Positions 1-8,978 of a stretch of 27,895 bases of DNA are shown in pieces (positions within the stretch are counted from its first letter, which is position 1; each line of letters opens with the position of its first letter). The position numbers and the translations under genes were made by a program. This DNA is from Phlegmacium glaucopus (taxonomy: Eukaryota > Basidiomycota > Agaricomycetes > Agaricales > Cortinariaceae). The notes below the pieces were generated by a model. That model saw only the letters and a program-made list of their open reading frames with translations. It searched no databases and was not told the DNA's origin. Where the stretch lies: contig MU130601.1 of NCBI GenBank assembly GCA_015039465.1, positions 4,373 to 32,267 on the forward strand, in the 5' to 3' direction.

Positions 1-600
1 GGCCATTCCAAGTTCTCTATGATATAATGCATTACTCGACAGATTCAGTGTCAAGTAATTTATGCATTATTTGACGGACTTGCCACTTAGTGATGCATTA
101 AGAGGCCGTACTAACACAATGCATTATTCAATGGAATTCATTACCAAGCCAACTATTACTGAGCTACCGAGGAAAGGGAGGCCGCGCACCATGATAATGA
201 CCACGACTGCGCTGAGTGGTTTGGTCTGTATGGAGCCTATGTTTTATTGCCAAGCTAACTATTACTGAGCTACTCAGAAAGGGGAGGTTACCGGTATGGT
301 GGCACACATCATGATAATGACGAACTGAACCCTGTTCTCAAGGAGCGGTTCACAAGTGCACTGAGTGGTTTGATATAATTCATTTCAAGCCACCAAGCGT
401 GATGGCGCATCACCGCGATCACACGGTTAGGTGATGCATAATAGTAATCTTGGGTAATGCATGAAGGGATTTCCATGAAGGAATCGGGTAATGCATGAAG
501 GGATACGCTACAAGGTCTCTGTAACTACAATATATATTGCATTACAGTCCGTCGATAAGTACAGTTTATATTGCATTACTATAGCAGAGGCAGGTGTATG
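1..600. repeat. TGCATTA-rich non-coding repeat patch
   Basis: No credible gene is seen. The 7-mer TGCATTA or its complement TAATGCA recurs near 25-34 (the perfect palindrome TAATGCATTA), 62, 93, 119, 455, 489, 537 and 573, far more often than chance predicts. A 19-bp stretch, GGGTAATGCATGAAGGGAT, occurs twice (452-470 and 486-504), and TATATTGCATTAC twice (533-545 and about 568-580). This looks like a decayed tandem or satellite-like repeat; no transposon family is recognised. Confidence 0.55.
145..385. repeat. Diverged tandem duplication, offset about 104 bp
   Basis: The stretch starting CCAAGCCAACTATTACTGAG near 145 is repeated near 249 as CCAAGCTAACTATTACTGAG. Both copies then carry an AAGGGAGG or AAGGGGAGG purine run, a CATGATAATGAC box and a CTGAGTGGTTTG box, in the same order. 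The second copy is longer between the last two boxes. The short ORFs here are not conserved between copies, so I treat it as non-coding. Confidence 0.55.
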
Positions 601-1048
601 ATAGACGATATCCAATCCATCTATCAGATTCAATTATTCGACATTATGACTGACAGAGGGTTTGAACCAGCTCGAATTCGAACCGAAGTCCAAAACTTAT
701 ATAATAGTGATTGACTGTCCATCACTTTATCATTTCACCACTAAACAACATCCCGGGTTTCTCTTGCGTGCGCAGTCGTGAATCGTTTGATTGTCTTTTC
801 CGATGGTTACATCTAACTTTGATTGTCCAGATGGCAAGTGAGAGCAACCTGTTTTGCGTTCCATGGAATCGACTATATCTGCAGAGGTGCTCACTTTTTC
901 CTTGTGACGGCGTCTCTTGGGCTCGACAACGTGTCTCGTTACGACTTCTTTTTTATCAGTCCTGAGGAACAGAGTACATAAAGTTTCAAGCGCTGTAAGC
1001 GTGCGCAGGAGGGATTCAACCATAATGAGCTGATCTCGGCTTTAACTG

Positions 1049-1321
1049 TTGTCGCGCCGTCGAACCCTTGTAGGAAGACAGAGGGACTGGGAATGCTTTG
1101 ACGGCTACTGCGAATCGGATTTTGGGTTTATGGTACGTCAAATTATGTTTGATTGTTTCATTTATTTGAGGTCGTTTGTTTGCAATTTGTCCCCAATCAT
1201 TGCCTTGTATACCAATTTAACGACTTCTGTGCCGATTTTTATTGCGGGTGCTATTTTCATTGTGGCTGGGTTTATTGCTCTTCTATTGCCATACGAATCT
1301 AGAGGCATAGAAGCTCTATAG
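1049..1321 (+). pseudogene. C-terminal remnant of an MFS transporter
   Basis: The last 45 or so codons, from about 1186 to the TAG at 1319-1321, give a hydrophobic helix with the residues PIFIAGAIFIVAGF followed by ALLLPYESRG. This is the usual end of fungal major facilitator superfamily transporters: helix 12, then a short LLP(F/Y)E-x-RG tail. A real protein of this family has about 500 residues and twelve helices; the other eleven are not found upstream on either strand, so this is a fragment. A strong donor (GTACGT, near 1133) suggests the upstream codons belong to another exon or to intron. The substrate cannot be inferred. The family call rests on the tail motif alone. Confidence 0.5.
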
Positions 1322-1725
1322 CTTTATATGAACAGAAAACGCAACGACTGCCATCAATGCTTCAAAGGTTATATCTTTATTAGTAGCCATGCAGGTATTA
1401 TTATGGTGTTGCTGGTCATATTGCACAACATGTACACCCATATGGCGTAATTCCATTTTGATCTCCTCTTTTTTACATTCCCCTTATCTAACGCCTACGA
1501 TAGGAATAACCACCTCAAGCAACACCGACAATCTCTTCGAGATGCGACTTCAAAATTGTTCCACCCCGTCCGTCTTCTTGTTCTCAATTAGTCTCTTGAT
1601 CGCGCCACAATACGTTGTATTTGTGGCGTTCGTGTCCAAGATATCTACGTGCAGATACATCCACCAAATTTCACGAAGAAGTCATTTGGATGTTCATCAA
1701 ATCTACCGCTGGAGGATGCAGATAG

Positions 1726-2070
1726 ATGGAGCCTGACGATCCGAAAGAGAAGAAGAAACTTGACGCACGGTACTACGGTCTACTTCTCGATGTGGATCTA
1801 GAAGAACTATTAGATCCAATCCTTGTGAACGGGAGCAAAGATTTCTGGACGAAACCACACGTCATGATCATACATCGAGGCTCTATCGACGAAGAATGCA
1901 AACTGTGGGATCAATGTACTGCTCTCCACGACATAACAACTACTACACCCACTTATTCCACTCGTTATCAAAAACATTCATCAATCAATACCACCCGTCG
2001 ATCAATCATCATAATCATAATGTACTCCTTACCTACATATCTATGGCGCCTTCATCGGCTCGGGATTTAA
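1726..2070 (+). CDS. Hypothetical protein fragment (unrecognised)
   Basis: An ATG-initiated frame whose first 70 residues look protein-like: a charged start (MEPDDPKEKKKLDARYYG), then an acidic/aliphatic stretch (LLLDVDLEELLDPI) and a Cys/Trp-containing segment near residue 60. After about residue 70 the composition collapses into Thr, Ser and Ile runs, so the true exon probably ends near 1930-1940. The preceding frame (1389-1736) overlaps the start by 11 nt, and a third frame across 1640-1800 is also open, so the coding frame is uncertain. No family is recognised. Its 3' end runs up to dispersed repeat copy 1. Confidence 0.25.
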   Translation: MEPDDPKEKKKLDARYYGLLLDVDLEELLDPILVNGSKDFWTKPHVMIIHRGSIDEECKLWDQCTALHDITTTTPTYSTRYQKHSSINTTRRSIIIIIMYSLPTYLWRLHRLGI

Positions 2071-2083
2071 AACCTGTTGGATC

Positions 2084-2332
2084 CAATATCGCTTCAACTC
2101 TCTACCTCTAAAACAAGTCGAACTACATGTGATGCCATTGACCCAGAATTTTCGAACGACATAATACGCATATAATTGGACTTACCAGATGGCACCCTAT
2201 GGCACCCCTTGTATTTTTTGATTAGCTTCTCTTTGAGTCGTAGTCTATATGGAAGGCTTATTGTACTCATGCACCACCAGTAGTGTCATTGGTTTTGACA
2301 AGCCCTTTAACCCCATCAAAGGCTTGTACATC
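2084..2332. repeat. Dispersed repeat, copy 1
   Basis: About 250 bp align in the same orientation with 9445-9692. Shared blocks in the same order include CAATATC, ACTCTCTACCTCTAAAA, ATGCCATTGAC, TGGCACCCCTT, ATTTTTTGAT, GAGTCGT, TATATGGAAG and TTGGTTTTGACAAGCCCTT, then CC(C/T)ATCAAAGG. The gaps between blocks differ by non-multiples of three, so it is probably not coding. Copy 1 has an extra TGGCACCCTA-like step, and copy 2 has 6 extra bases near the end. The copia element starts only 40 bp after this copy. Confidence 0.7.
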
Positions 2333-2372
2333 TGTGAATCGGAATTGTTGTAGAGCCGGCAGATCTGATGTA

Positions 2373-2656
2373 TGTTGGAAGTGCTGGAACCGACGCAACG
2401 GTTCCGAGGTCAGAAGAGGAGCCGAGGACAATACGGTCCAAGGCCCTCCGGGGCTTCATAGAGTCCACATGGCGCACTTGGCGCAGATCGTTCTCGAGTT
2501 TATTAACTGTCAGTATATCACTTCCCGAAATCTTTCCTATCCTTTTGCAGATACCAAAAATCCGTAGTTGTATTTTACTGCAGAAAACTTGTAGTACATA
2601 AAGAACGTCGTATCGGAAATACAGTTTTTATTCTTGTTCATTCTCTCGTTTCTACA
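2373..2656 (+). repeat. 5' LTR of the copia element
   Basis: Starts TGTTGGAAG and ends TTTCTACA, obeying the TG...CA rule. It is identical by eye to 7110-7393. A 7-bp-arm hairpin (GGAACCG, 6-nt loop, CGGTTCC) lies at 2386-2405, close to the left end. The 3' part is A/T-rich and should hold the start and poly(A) signals; no canonical TATAAA is obvious. Confidence 0.97.
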
Positions 2657-2668
2657 GGTTATGGGCCC
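2657..2668 (+). promoter_or_regulatory. Primer binding site for a half initiator-Met tRNA
   Basis: Directly after the LTR comes GGTTATGGGCCC. Its complement, GGGCCCATAACC, matches the anticodon stem-loop of eukaryotic initiator tRNA-Met (anticodon CAU) rather than the 3' acceptor end. Drosophila copia uses the same arrangement, priming from an internally cut tRNA fragment. The match is read from the sequence; its use as primer is inferred from the copia precedent. Confidence 0.8.
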
Positions 2669-2749
2669 CGCCCGTTGCAACTAAGAGAAAAATTTATCTT
2701 GCCCAAAAAAACTGTCTACATCATCGCGAAATATCTTATCTGCTTCACA

Positions 2750-5700
2750 ATGTCAAATTCATCCTCGTTATCCGATTTCTTGAACTCTACTGTACCTAAA
2801 CTGGGCGACGAAGGCGAGAACTGGGGTATCTTCCTTGTCCGCTTCAAGGATGCCGTCCAAGCGAAAGGCTTTTGGGGCCACTTCGATGGATCTCGTGTCA
2901 TTCCTGTATTGTCTGCTGAACCAACCGCTGTCGAGATAGCCGCCCTAGAAAAATGGGAGAAAGATGAATTCTCCGCGAAGACGTTACTCACACAACGCTT
3001 ACCCGACTCGACCGTTATGGAGATATGTTCCAAGGAAACGACTCGAGAGAGATGGGAGATGGTGGTGAGAGAGTACACGCAGAAAGGGGCGTGCATGCAG
3101 ACGGAGATGCGAGCGAAATTCCTGACGACAAGGTGCTCTGAGAGGGGGAATGTGAAGGATTTTTTGAGAAGCCTGAGGTTGCAGAAAGAGGAGTTAGCGT
3201 CAGTAGGGGTGAAGATCAGTGACGAGGACTACGCGTCGACCATCATCTCTTCGCTCCCAGACGCGTTATCCAATTTCGCCTCAGCACAGATGGCGTGGAC
3301 GCAGCAGCATACGTCAAAGCCGTTAGACACCGGTACCTTGATGACTATGTTAACGCAGGAAGCCGAGCGTCAAAGTATGAGATCGTCGAGAAAGAGGCAG
3401 GGATCTGGAAAAGTCAAGGAGGAAGGGAAGGATGAAGCGTTAGCAGTGAATGTGGAGGAACCGAGGAGGAAGAGAGGACGAGACAAGCGGCAAATTGAAT
3501 GCTGGAACTGTGGGGAGATGGGCCACTTCAGCTCGGAATGCAAGGAACCTAGGAAGCCCAGACGAAACGCCCATAAACATGCAGATGAGAAAGCCGACCA
3601 GAAATGTCAAGGGCCGTCCGGGACTGCGAATGTAGTGGAAGTAAATTCCGAGGAGGAGGAGGGTGCGTGGGCGGCTGAAGAGATGACGGACGGTGAAATG
3701 GTGGAAGAGAACGCCGGTGGGGAAACCGTCCGTGATTGGTTAGATGAGGCGATAGTGGAGATGATGCAAGAGGAGATAAGTGGTGGCAGAAACGACGCTG
3801 AATGGTTTGATGAGATGGTGGATGAGCTGGTAGAAGATGAAGAGGAGGAGAACTCAGCTGAAGAATTTGGGGATACGGCTGGAGTAGCGTTCGTTGCAGT
3901 GGAACCGGCCCAGGCCAACAACAACGTCGAACTGTATGATTCCGGATGCACAAACCATATATCCCCTTGCCGAGATCGATTCGAAAACTTCAGAATCACT
4001 GAACCGATGCATTTTCGTGCTGCGAATAAACAAAGTTTTAGCACGACAGGCAAAGGAGAACTCGTCATTGACATACCTAATGGCAACGAAACATCTCAAC
4101 TTCGACTTACCGAAGTATTGTACTCACCGGAAGTGAGTTACACGTTGGTGTCTATAGGAAGGCTTGACGAAGCAGGGTTCTTTGTGACATTTGGCGGCGG
4201 AAAGTGCGTTATTCGAGGACCGGATAATGATAAGATAGGGGAGGTGTTGAAGACGTCGACGAGAGTCTATAGAGTGGAGCATGAGGAAGGTTTGGCGAGC
4301 GTTGCGGAGGAGAAACTTACCTTGGAGCAATTCCATCGTCGCATGGGCCATATATCACCTGAAACCGCACGAAAACTGGTCAAGGATGGGATGGTCACAG
4401 GCGTACGGCTTGAGTACACACCGTCCGGACGCTCGTTCTTCTGTGCCTCATGTGTTTATGCCAAAGCTATAAGGAAGTCGGTTCCGAAGTTGCGAGAGGG
4501 AGAGAGAGCGGTGGAGTTTGGAGCTGAAGTCCATTTGGACCTGTGGGGGAAAGCGCCAGTGGAATCGCGAGGAGGGAAAAAATATTACATCACCTTCATC
4601 GATGACAAAACTCGCCTAACACACCTCTACCTACTCCGGACCAAAGACGAAGCGCAGAGAGCATACAAGCAGTATGAGGCTTGGGTGGAAGTACACATGG
4701 GAGCGAAAATAAAGGAGCTGAATACCGATAGAGGAGGCGAATACCAAGGCGAGGACTTCGTCGAGTACCTCAAGTCGAGAGGAACTCTCCAAAAGCTCAA
4801 CGTTCACGATACCCCGCAGCATGCAGGCGTAGCGGAACGTCGAAACCGAACCATTGGCGAACGTATTCGTGCACTTTTGCATGCAAGCGGCCTTCCTAAG
4901 TTCTTGTGGGGCGAAGCGGCGCGTCATATTGTGTGGTTGCTCAATAGAACGACGACAAAGGCAGTCAATGGAATGACGCCGTTTGAAGCCGCGTTTGGAA
5001 AGAAACCAAGCTTGAGAGGGTTGCGTGAATGGGGTGAAAAGGTGTATGTTCGTATAGAGGGCGGAACAAAGCTGGGAGGAAGGGTAAAGGAGGGGCGTTG
5101 GTTAGGGGTGGACGAAGAGTCGAAAGGGGTCAGGATTTACTGGCCAGAGAGCAAGACAGTGACCGTCGAGCGAAATATCACCTACGACAACTCGTCAGCT
5201 AGTCGTTTTGAGGAGGAGGATGACGTGATCGCACTTAACAAAACGAACGCTGACCTACCTGTCGACATTGCTCCACCTGAAAAATTGGCAACCAACGAAG
5301 ATCACGATCCAAACGATGACATCGTCGAGCCTATCAACAAGCGGACACGCAAACCAGCCCAAAAGGTGGTCGATCTGTTGGAAGGGCGAGGAGTCTGGTC
5401 AGGAAATCCCAAGAAATCCACACTCGCACCTGGAATTCAGCAGCCAACGGATGACTGGGCTGCGAATATAGCCGATTGCGTTGATGAATATGCGCTTGTA
5501 GCTGAAATAAAAGAAATCGAAGCGTTGGAACCTCGCAACCTCGCGGAAGCAAAGTTGAGGCCTGACTGGCTACACTGGGAGAAAGCGATTGAGGAGGAGT
5601 TAGCGATGTTAAATGAGGTTGGAACATGGGAGTTGGTGGACGTACCAGTGGATGTGAATGTTGTGGGGTCGAAGTGGGTGTTCAGGGCCAAAAAGGACGC

Positions 5701-7102
5701 TGCAGGAAACATAATCCGTTACAAAGCTCGACTCGTCGCACAAGGCTTCTCACAAGTACCTGGAGTTGACTATTTCGACACATTCGCTCCAGTGGCACGA
5801 CTTGCGTCAATACGGACCGTACTCGCGTTCGCTGCTGCCAAAGACTACGAAACTGGTCAAATTGATATCAAAGGCGCCTATTTGAATGGAGAACTTACCG
5901 AAGACGAAGTCATCTACATGAGGCAGGCCCCAGGATATCGAGTGATGAGCGGTAGTGGAGGTGTGCAGGTGTGCAGGCTCAGGAAGCCGTTGTACGGGCT
6001 GAAGCAGTCGGGAAGGAGGTGGTACCAGAAGTTGGTGGCGATAATGTCGAAGTTGGGGTTTGAGAGAAGCGAGGTGGACCAGGCAGTGTTCTATCGAAGA
6101 AGGGAGGAATGGAACGTTCTCATCATCGTGTTGGTACACGTTGACGACTGTTCTATTATTGGACAAAAGAAGCAGCTGATCGAAAAGTTCAAGATTGAAA
6201 TCGCAAAGCATGTTGAAATTACCGATTTAGGCGAACTTCATTGGATCTTGGGGATTGAGGTCCGTCGTATCCGAGAAGACCGAAAAATATTATTATCACA
6301 AAGGTCCTACATCGACTCTATTTTACAACGCTACGGTTTTGAAGACCTCAAACCGTTATCCACCCCCATGGACCCCAATATTCGACTATCCTCAGCTCAA
6401 TCCCCCATGACGACAGAAGAATTCGCAGCTATGCGAAATGTCCCCTATCACGAAGCGATCGGATCACTTATGTACGCGTCGTTGGGAACACGACCTGACA
6501 TAACTTTCGCAGTCCAAACCACCTCGAGGTTTACCACTAAACCAGGTCTAGTCCATTGGGAAGCCGTAAAAAGAGTTTTTCGTTATTTGAAGGGCACGAG
6601 AGAGCTGTGGTTGGAGTATGGAGGACGGCAGAAAGAGTTGCAAGGCTATGCAGATGCGGATGGGAGCATGGCAGAGGACCGGAAAGCAATATCAGGGTAT
6701 GCTTTCATGATCAATGGAGGGGCTGTCTCTTGGAGCGCTAAACAACAGGAAATCATATCACTGTCGACGACCGAGAGCGAATACGTCGCTGCCACATATG
6801 CTGCAAAAGAAGCGCTCTGGTTACGCTCCCTCATATCCCAGTTATTCGGCATCGAATTAGAAACGACAACCCTGTTTTCCGACAATCAATCTGTGATAGC
6901 ATTGACGAAAGATCATCAGTATCACGCACGCACGAAACACATTGACGTTCGCTTCCATTTCATTCGCTGGATCGTCGAAGAAGGTCTATTGCGCTTAATC
7001 TATTGCCCTACGGAAGACATGGTAGCGGACGTGTTTACAAAAGCCTTACCGTCTACGAAAGTCAAGCACTTCGTGAACGAATTGGGCCTTGTATCGTATT
7101 GA
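2750..7102 (+). CDS. Copia-type Gag-Pol polyprotein
   Basis: 1450 residues with no frameshift between gag and pol. The start at 2750 (MSNSSSLSDF) is the first ATG after the primer site; the frame is open further upstream but has no ATG there. Gag fills roughly residues 1-300 and carries a CCHC zinc knuckle (CWNCGEMGHFSSEC, 251-264), then a very acidic linker. Protease: DSGCTNH at 397-403. Pre-integrase zinc site: H529, H534, C565, C568. Integrase D597, D660, E696 (D-x35-E). Reverse transcriptase about 970-1215, with D1039 and HVDD at 1130-1133 (usually YVDD). RNase H D1302/D1304, E1342, D1378. All catalytic residues are present and there are no internal stops, so it may be active. It would be made as one polyprotein and cut by its own protease in cytoplasmic virus-like particles (family knowledge). 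Confidence 0.97.
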   Translation: MSNSSSLSDFLNSTVPKLGDEGENWGIFLVRFKDAVQAKGFWGHFDGSRVIPVLSAEPTAVEIAALEKWEKDEFSAKTLLTQRLPDSTVMEICSKETTRERWEMVVREYTQKGACMQTEMRAKFLTTRCSERGNVKDFLRSLRLQKEELASVGVKISDEDYASTIISSLPDALSNFASAQMAWTQQHTSKPLDTGTLMTMLTQEAERQSMRSSRKRQGSGKVKEEGKDEALAVNVEEPRRKRGRDKRQIECWNCGEMGHFSSECKEPRKPRRNAHKHADEKADQKCQGPSGTANVVEVNSEEEEGAWAAEEMTDGEMVEENAGGETVRDWLDEAIVEMMQEEISGGRNDAEWFDEMVDELVEDEEEENSAEEFGDTAGVAFVAVEPAQANNNVELYDSGCTNHISPCRDRFENFRITEPMHFRAANKQSFSTTGKGELVIDIPNGNETSQLRLTEVLYSPEVSYTLVSIGRLDEAGFFVTFGGGKCVIRGPDNDKIGEVLKTSTRVYRVEHEEGLASVAEEKLTLEQFHRRMGHISPETARKLVKDGMVTGVRLEYTPSGRSFFCASCVYAKAIRKSVPKLREGERAVEFGAEVHLDLWGKAPVESRGGKKYYITFIDDKTRLTHLYLLRTKDEAQRAYKQYEAWVEVHMGAKIKELNTDRGGEYQGEDFVEYLKSRGTLQKLNVHDTPQHAGVAERRNRTIGERIRALLHASGLPKFLWGEAARHIVWLLNRTTTKAVNGMTPFEAAFGKKPSLRGLREWGEKVYVRIEGGTKLGGRVKEGRWLGVDEESKGVRIYWPESKTVTVERNITYDNSSASRFEEEDDVIALNKTNADLPVDIAPPEKLATNEDHDPNDDIVEPINKRTRKPAQKVVDLLEGRGVWSGNPKKSTLAPGIQQPTDDWAANIADCVDEYALVAEIKEIEALEPRNLAEAKLRPDWLHWEKAIEEELAMLNEVGTWELVDVPVDVNVVGSKWVFRAKKDAAGNIIRYKARLVAQGFSQVPGVDYFDTFAPVARLASIRTVLAFAAAKDYETGQIDIKGAYLNGELTEDEVIYMRQAPGYRVMSGSGGVQVCRLRKPLYGLKQSGRRWYQKLVAIMSKLGFERSEVDQAVFYRRREEWNVLIIVLVHVDDCSIIGQKKQLIEKFKIEIAKHVEITDLGELHWILGIEVRRIREDRKILLSQRSYIDSILQRYGFEDLKPLSTPMDPNIRLSSAQSPMTTEEFAAMRNVPYHEAIGSLMYASLGTRPDITFAVQTTSRFTTKPGLVHWEAVKRVFRYLKGTRELWLEYGGRQKELQGYADADGSMAEDRKAISGYAFMINGGAVSWSAKQQEIISLSTTESEYVAATYAAKEALWLRSLISQLFGIELETTTLFSDNQSVIALTKDHQYHARTKHIDVRFHFIRWIVEEGLLRLIYCPTEDMVADVFTKALPSTKVKHFVNELGLVSY

Positions 7103-7109
7103 GGAGGAG
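7101..7109 (+). promoter_or_regulatory. Polypurine tract for plus-strand priming
   Basis: GAGGAGGAG lies immediately before the 3' LTR and overlaps the last two bases of the Gag-Pol stop codon (TGA, 7100-7102). It is short, and its place directly upstream of the LTR fits the plus-strand primer of LTR elements. Confidence 0.8.
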
Positions 7110-7393
7110 TGTTGGAAGTGCTGGAACCGACGCAACGGTTCCGAGGTCAGAAGAGGAGCCGAGGACAATACGGTCCAAGGCCCTCCGGGGCTTCATAGAG
7201 TCCACATGGCGCACTTGGCGCAGATCGTTCTCGAGTTTATTAACTGTCAGTATATCACTTCCCGAAATCTTTCCTATCCTTTTGCAGATACCAAAAATCC
7301 GTAGTTGTATTTTACTGCAGAAAACTTGTAGTACATAAAGAACGTCGTATCGGAAATACAGTTTTTATTCTTGTTCATTCTCTCGTTTCTACA
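7110..7393 (+). repeat. 3' LTR of the copia element
   Basis: 284 bp, the same start (TGTTGGAAG) and end (TTTCTACA) as the 5' LTR, with no mismatch seen. The minus-strand gene beginning near 8757 runs straight into its right edge at 7394. Confidence 0.97.
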
Positions 7394-8757
7394 AAGGAAA
7401 GACCAAGGCATTTGAGATATGGAATGGTGATAAGGTTTTCTCCCCAATTAGTTTCGACCAGCACTTCCATATATCCTGCTGCTGCGATGTCCTGCTGCCA
7501 CTTGTATTCACCTCTGCGATACTGCACAATCTGCATGCCATATCCAAATTGCTGACTAGCCATAGGTCTGCCAAACATAAGCTTTGGGACGGCGCTCTCA
7601 GCAGTGTGCATGGCCTGAGGTTCTAGTGCGATTGCTATGGAGGTCTTTGCTGTTGCAACGGTGGGAGGATCTTCTGGAGCAGTGAGTTGCAGGCAATTAC
7701 GAAATTGTTGTTTAGGTCGCTGAGGTATGGGAGGTTCACGAGATCCCGCAAGAGTGACCTTGTCTAACCCGGCACTTAGACCATCATCAGCTGAAGGAAG
7801 CAACAGGGCTAAAGATGTAGCTGGTTTTGATTTTTCATCATCATCACTCCCAGCCTGCGTCCAATCTGGTTGATGAATTCTTGTTCCTACATCTTCATCC
7901 AAGTCGACATCTTCGTCTTCATCCTCAATGAAATGGGTGATTTGTGCCCGGCTTTTGGCCGTCTGAGGTCGGATGAGACTAATGTTGTCCAATCTTGGCA
8001 TTTCTAAATGTCAATTTATCAAAGCCCATAGTTGTAGTTAGTATCGAGAATTTTGCTGGAAAGGCGTGCTTATGTGGGACATGCACATTGGATGGGTTTA
8101 CTTTCTGAGCTTTGCTCAATGGATTCTGACTAACGGCTAGTTTGGTCAGAGAAGAACATATTTAGAAGTTTTCGAGATCAAGGTGAATAATATCAGTGAA
8201 GTACCTGTGTGCGCCACTCCGGTCATGTCTGCGATTACCTCGCTCTCCTCTGGATTAGGAGGGCTTTTGCTTATCTCCTTTTCAACAGCTTCTGTAAGCG
8301 CCTCTAATTCTTCTTCCTGATCACCATCATTTGAAGTGGTAACATCTTCGATAGACTCCGCAATCATATCTTGGTCGATATCCACAATAAAGTCCAGCAA
8401 ATTAATCAATTGCTCAAAGGCTAAACATAGTATTGACAGGTACCACCAACCAGCAGATGAATGGTCTTGCTGAAATATTGCTAGAAGCTTCTCTTTCTCT
8501 TCATCAGCGAGCTTATCAGCGCCCTCTAGCCCATATTGAACTCTACAATAGCTTGTTAATCTACGAAATTAGAAGTTTTAAAATGCAAGGACCACTAACA
8601 TCGAAAGGTTCAATCCATCCAGCTTCTTGCCAATAAGGGTGATTGCCCACCCAACGCAGAGCATCGCAGTGGGCTTCAAAATCATCAAGAGGCCATTGAA
8701 GCTGTCGAGCAATTGAACATCAGCCCCATTTCAAATTCAGCACATCCAGCAGCTCAC
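7394..8757 (-). pseudogene. Unrecognised multi-exon gene, broken and cut off at the copia LTR
   Basis: An exon at 8701-8600 (34 codons) contains WPLDDFEAHCDALRWVGN followed by HPYWQEAGWIEPF. It is preceded by a GTGAGC...GACAG intron (8757-8702) and followed by a GTTAGT...TTGTAG intron (8599-8543). The next exon (about 8541-8205) has YGLEGADKLADEEKEKLL and a long acidic stretch, but its open frame does not match the phase of the previous exon, so an indel is likely. After one or two introns (8204-8004) the last exon starts near 8003 with MPRLDNISL, carries another acidic run (EDEDEDVDLDEDVG), and is truncated at 7394 by the LTR. I do not recognise the family. The Trp-rich first exon looks structured; the rest looks low-complexity acidic. 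A regulatory or transposon-associated protein is possible but unproven. Confidence 0.55.
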
Positions 8758-8978
8758 TCCATTCCTATGATGTCAATTGAATTCCACTATGCGAGTAGCT
8801 GACGAAAAGGTTCCAAGACGGCGAAAGGAATGGGTATTGTGGAGTCAAGGGGGTGCCAGGATCAAAAGAAATTACCTAGGGTCGATTTTTCTGATAAGGC
8901 CTTCAAGCTTCAAGGCTGAACCTACCAATGTACATAATCAGGCACATGTCTAAATATAGTAATTTTATGTAATAAGAT

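Larger units (their letters stand above)
2373..7393 (+). mobile_element. Complete Ty1/copia LTR retrotransposon (5021 bp)
   Basis: A full element: 5' LTR (2373-2656), primer binding site directly after it, one uninterrupted Gag-Pol ORF (2750-7102), a polypurine tract (7101-7109) and the 3' LTR (7110-7393). The two LTRs are each 284 bp and I found no difference between them, so insertion is recent. The domain order protease, integrase, reverse transcriptase, RNase H is the copia (Pseudoviridae-type) order, not Ty3/gypsy. The element is much richer in CpG than the DNA around it. The flanking pentamers (ATGTA on the left, AAGGA on the right) do not match, so the usual 5-bp target duplication is missing. 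It abuts the broken end of a minus-strand gene at 7394. Confidence 0.97.

Noticed and set aside
655..690. tRNA-like GGTTCGAATTC on the minus strand
   Set aside because: The flanking bases do not form a T-stem and no D-arm or anticodon arm is found; it is part of the palindrome TCGAATTCGA.
730..1023. 97-codon minus-strand ORF
   Set aside because: No domain, no splice context and an equally long plus-strand frame over the same bases; not supported as a gene.
2675..2749. Upstream extension of the Gag-Pol frame from 2675
   Set aside because: The frame is open but has no ATG; 2675 is a TTG directly after the primer site, and the first ATG at 2750 fits a Gag start.
3549..4099. Long minus-strand ORFs inside the copia element
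   Set aside because: Shadows of the Gag-Pol frame caused by the biased acidic linker.
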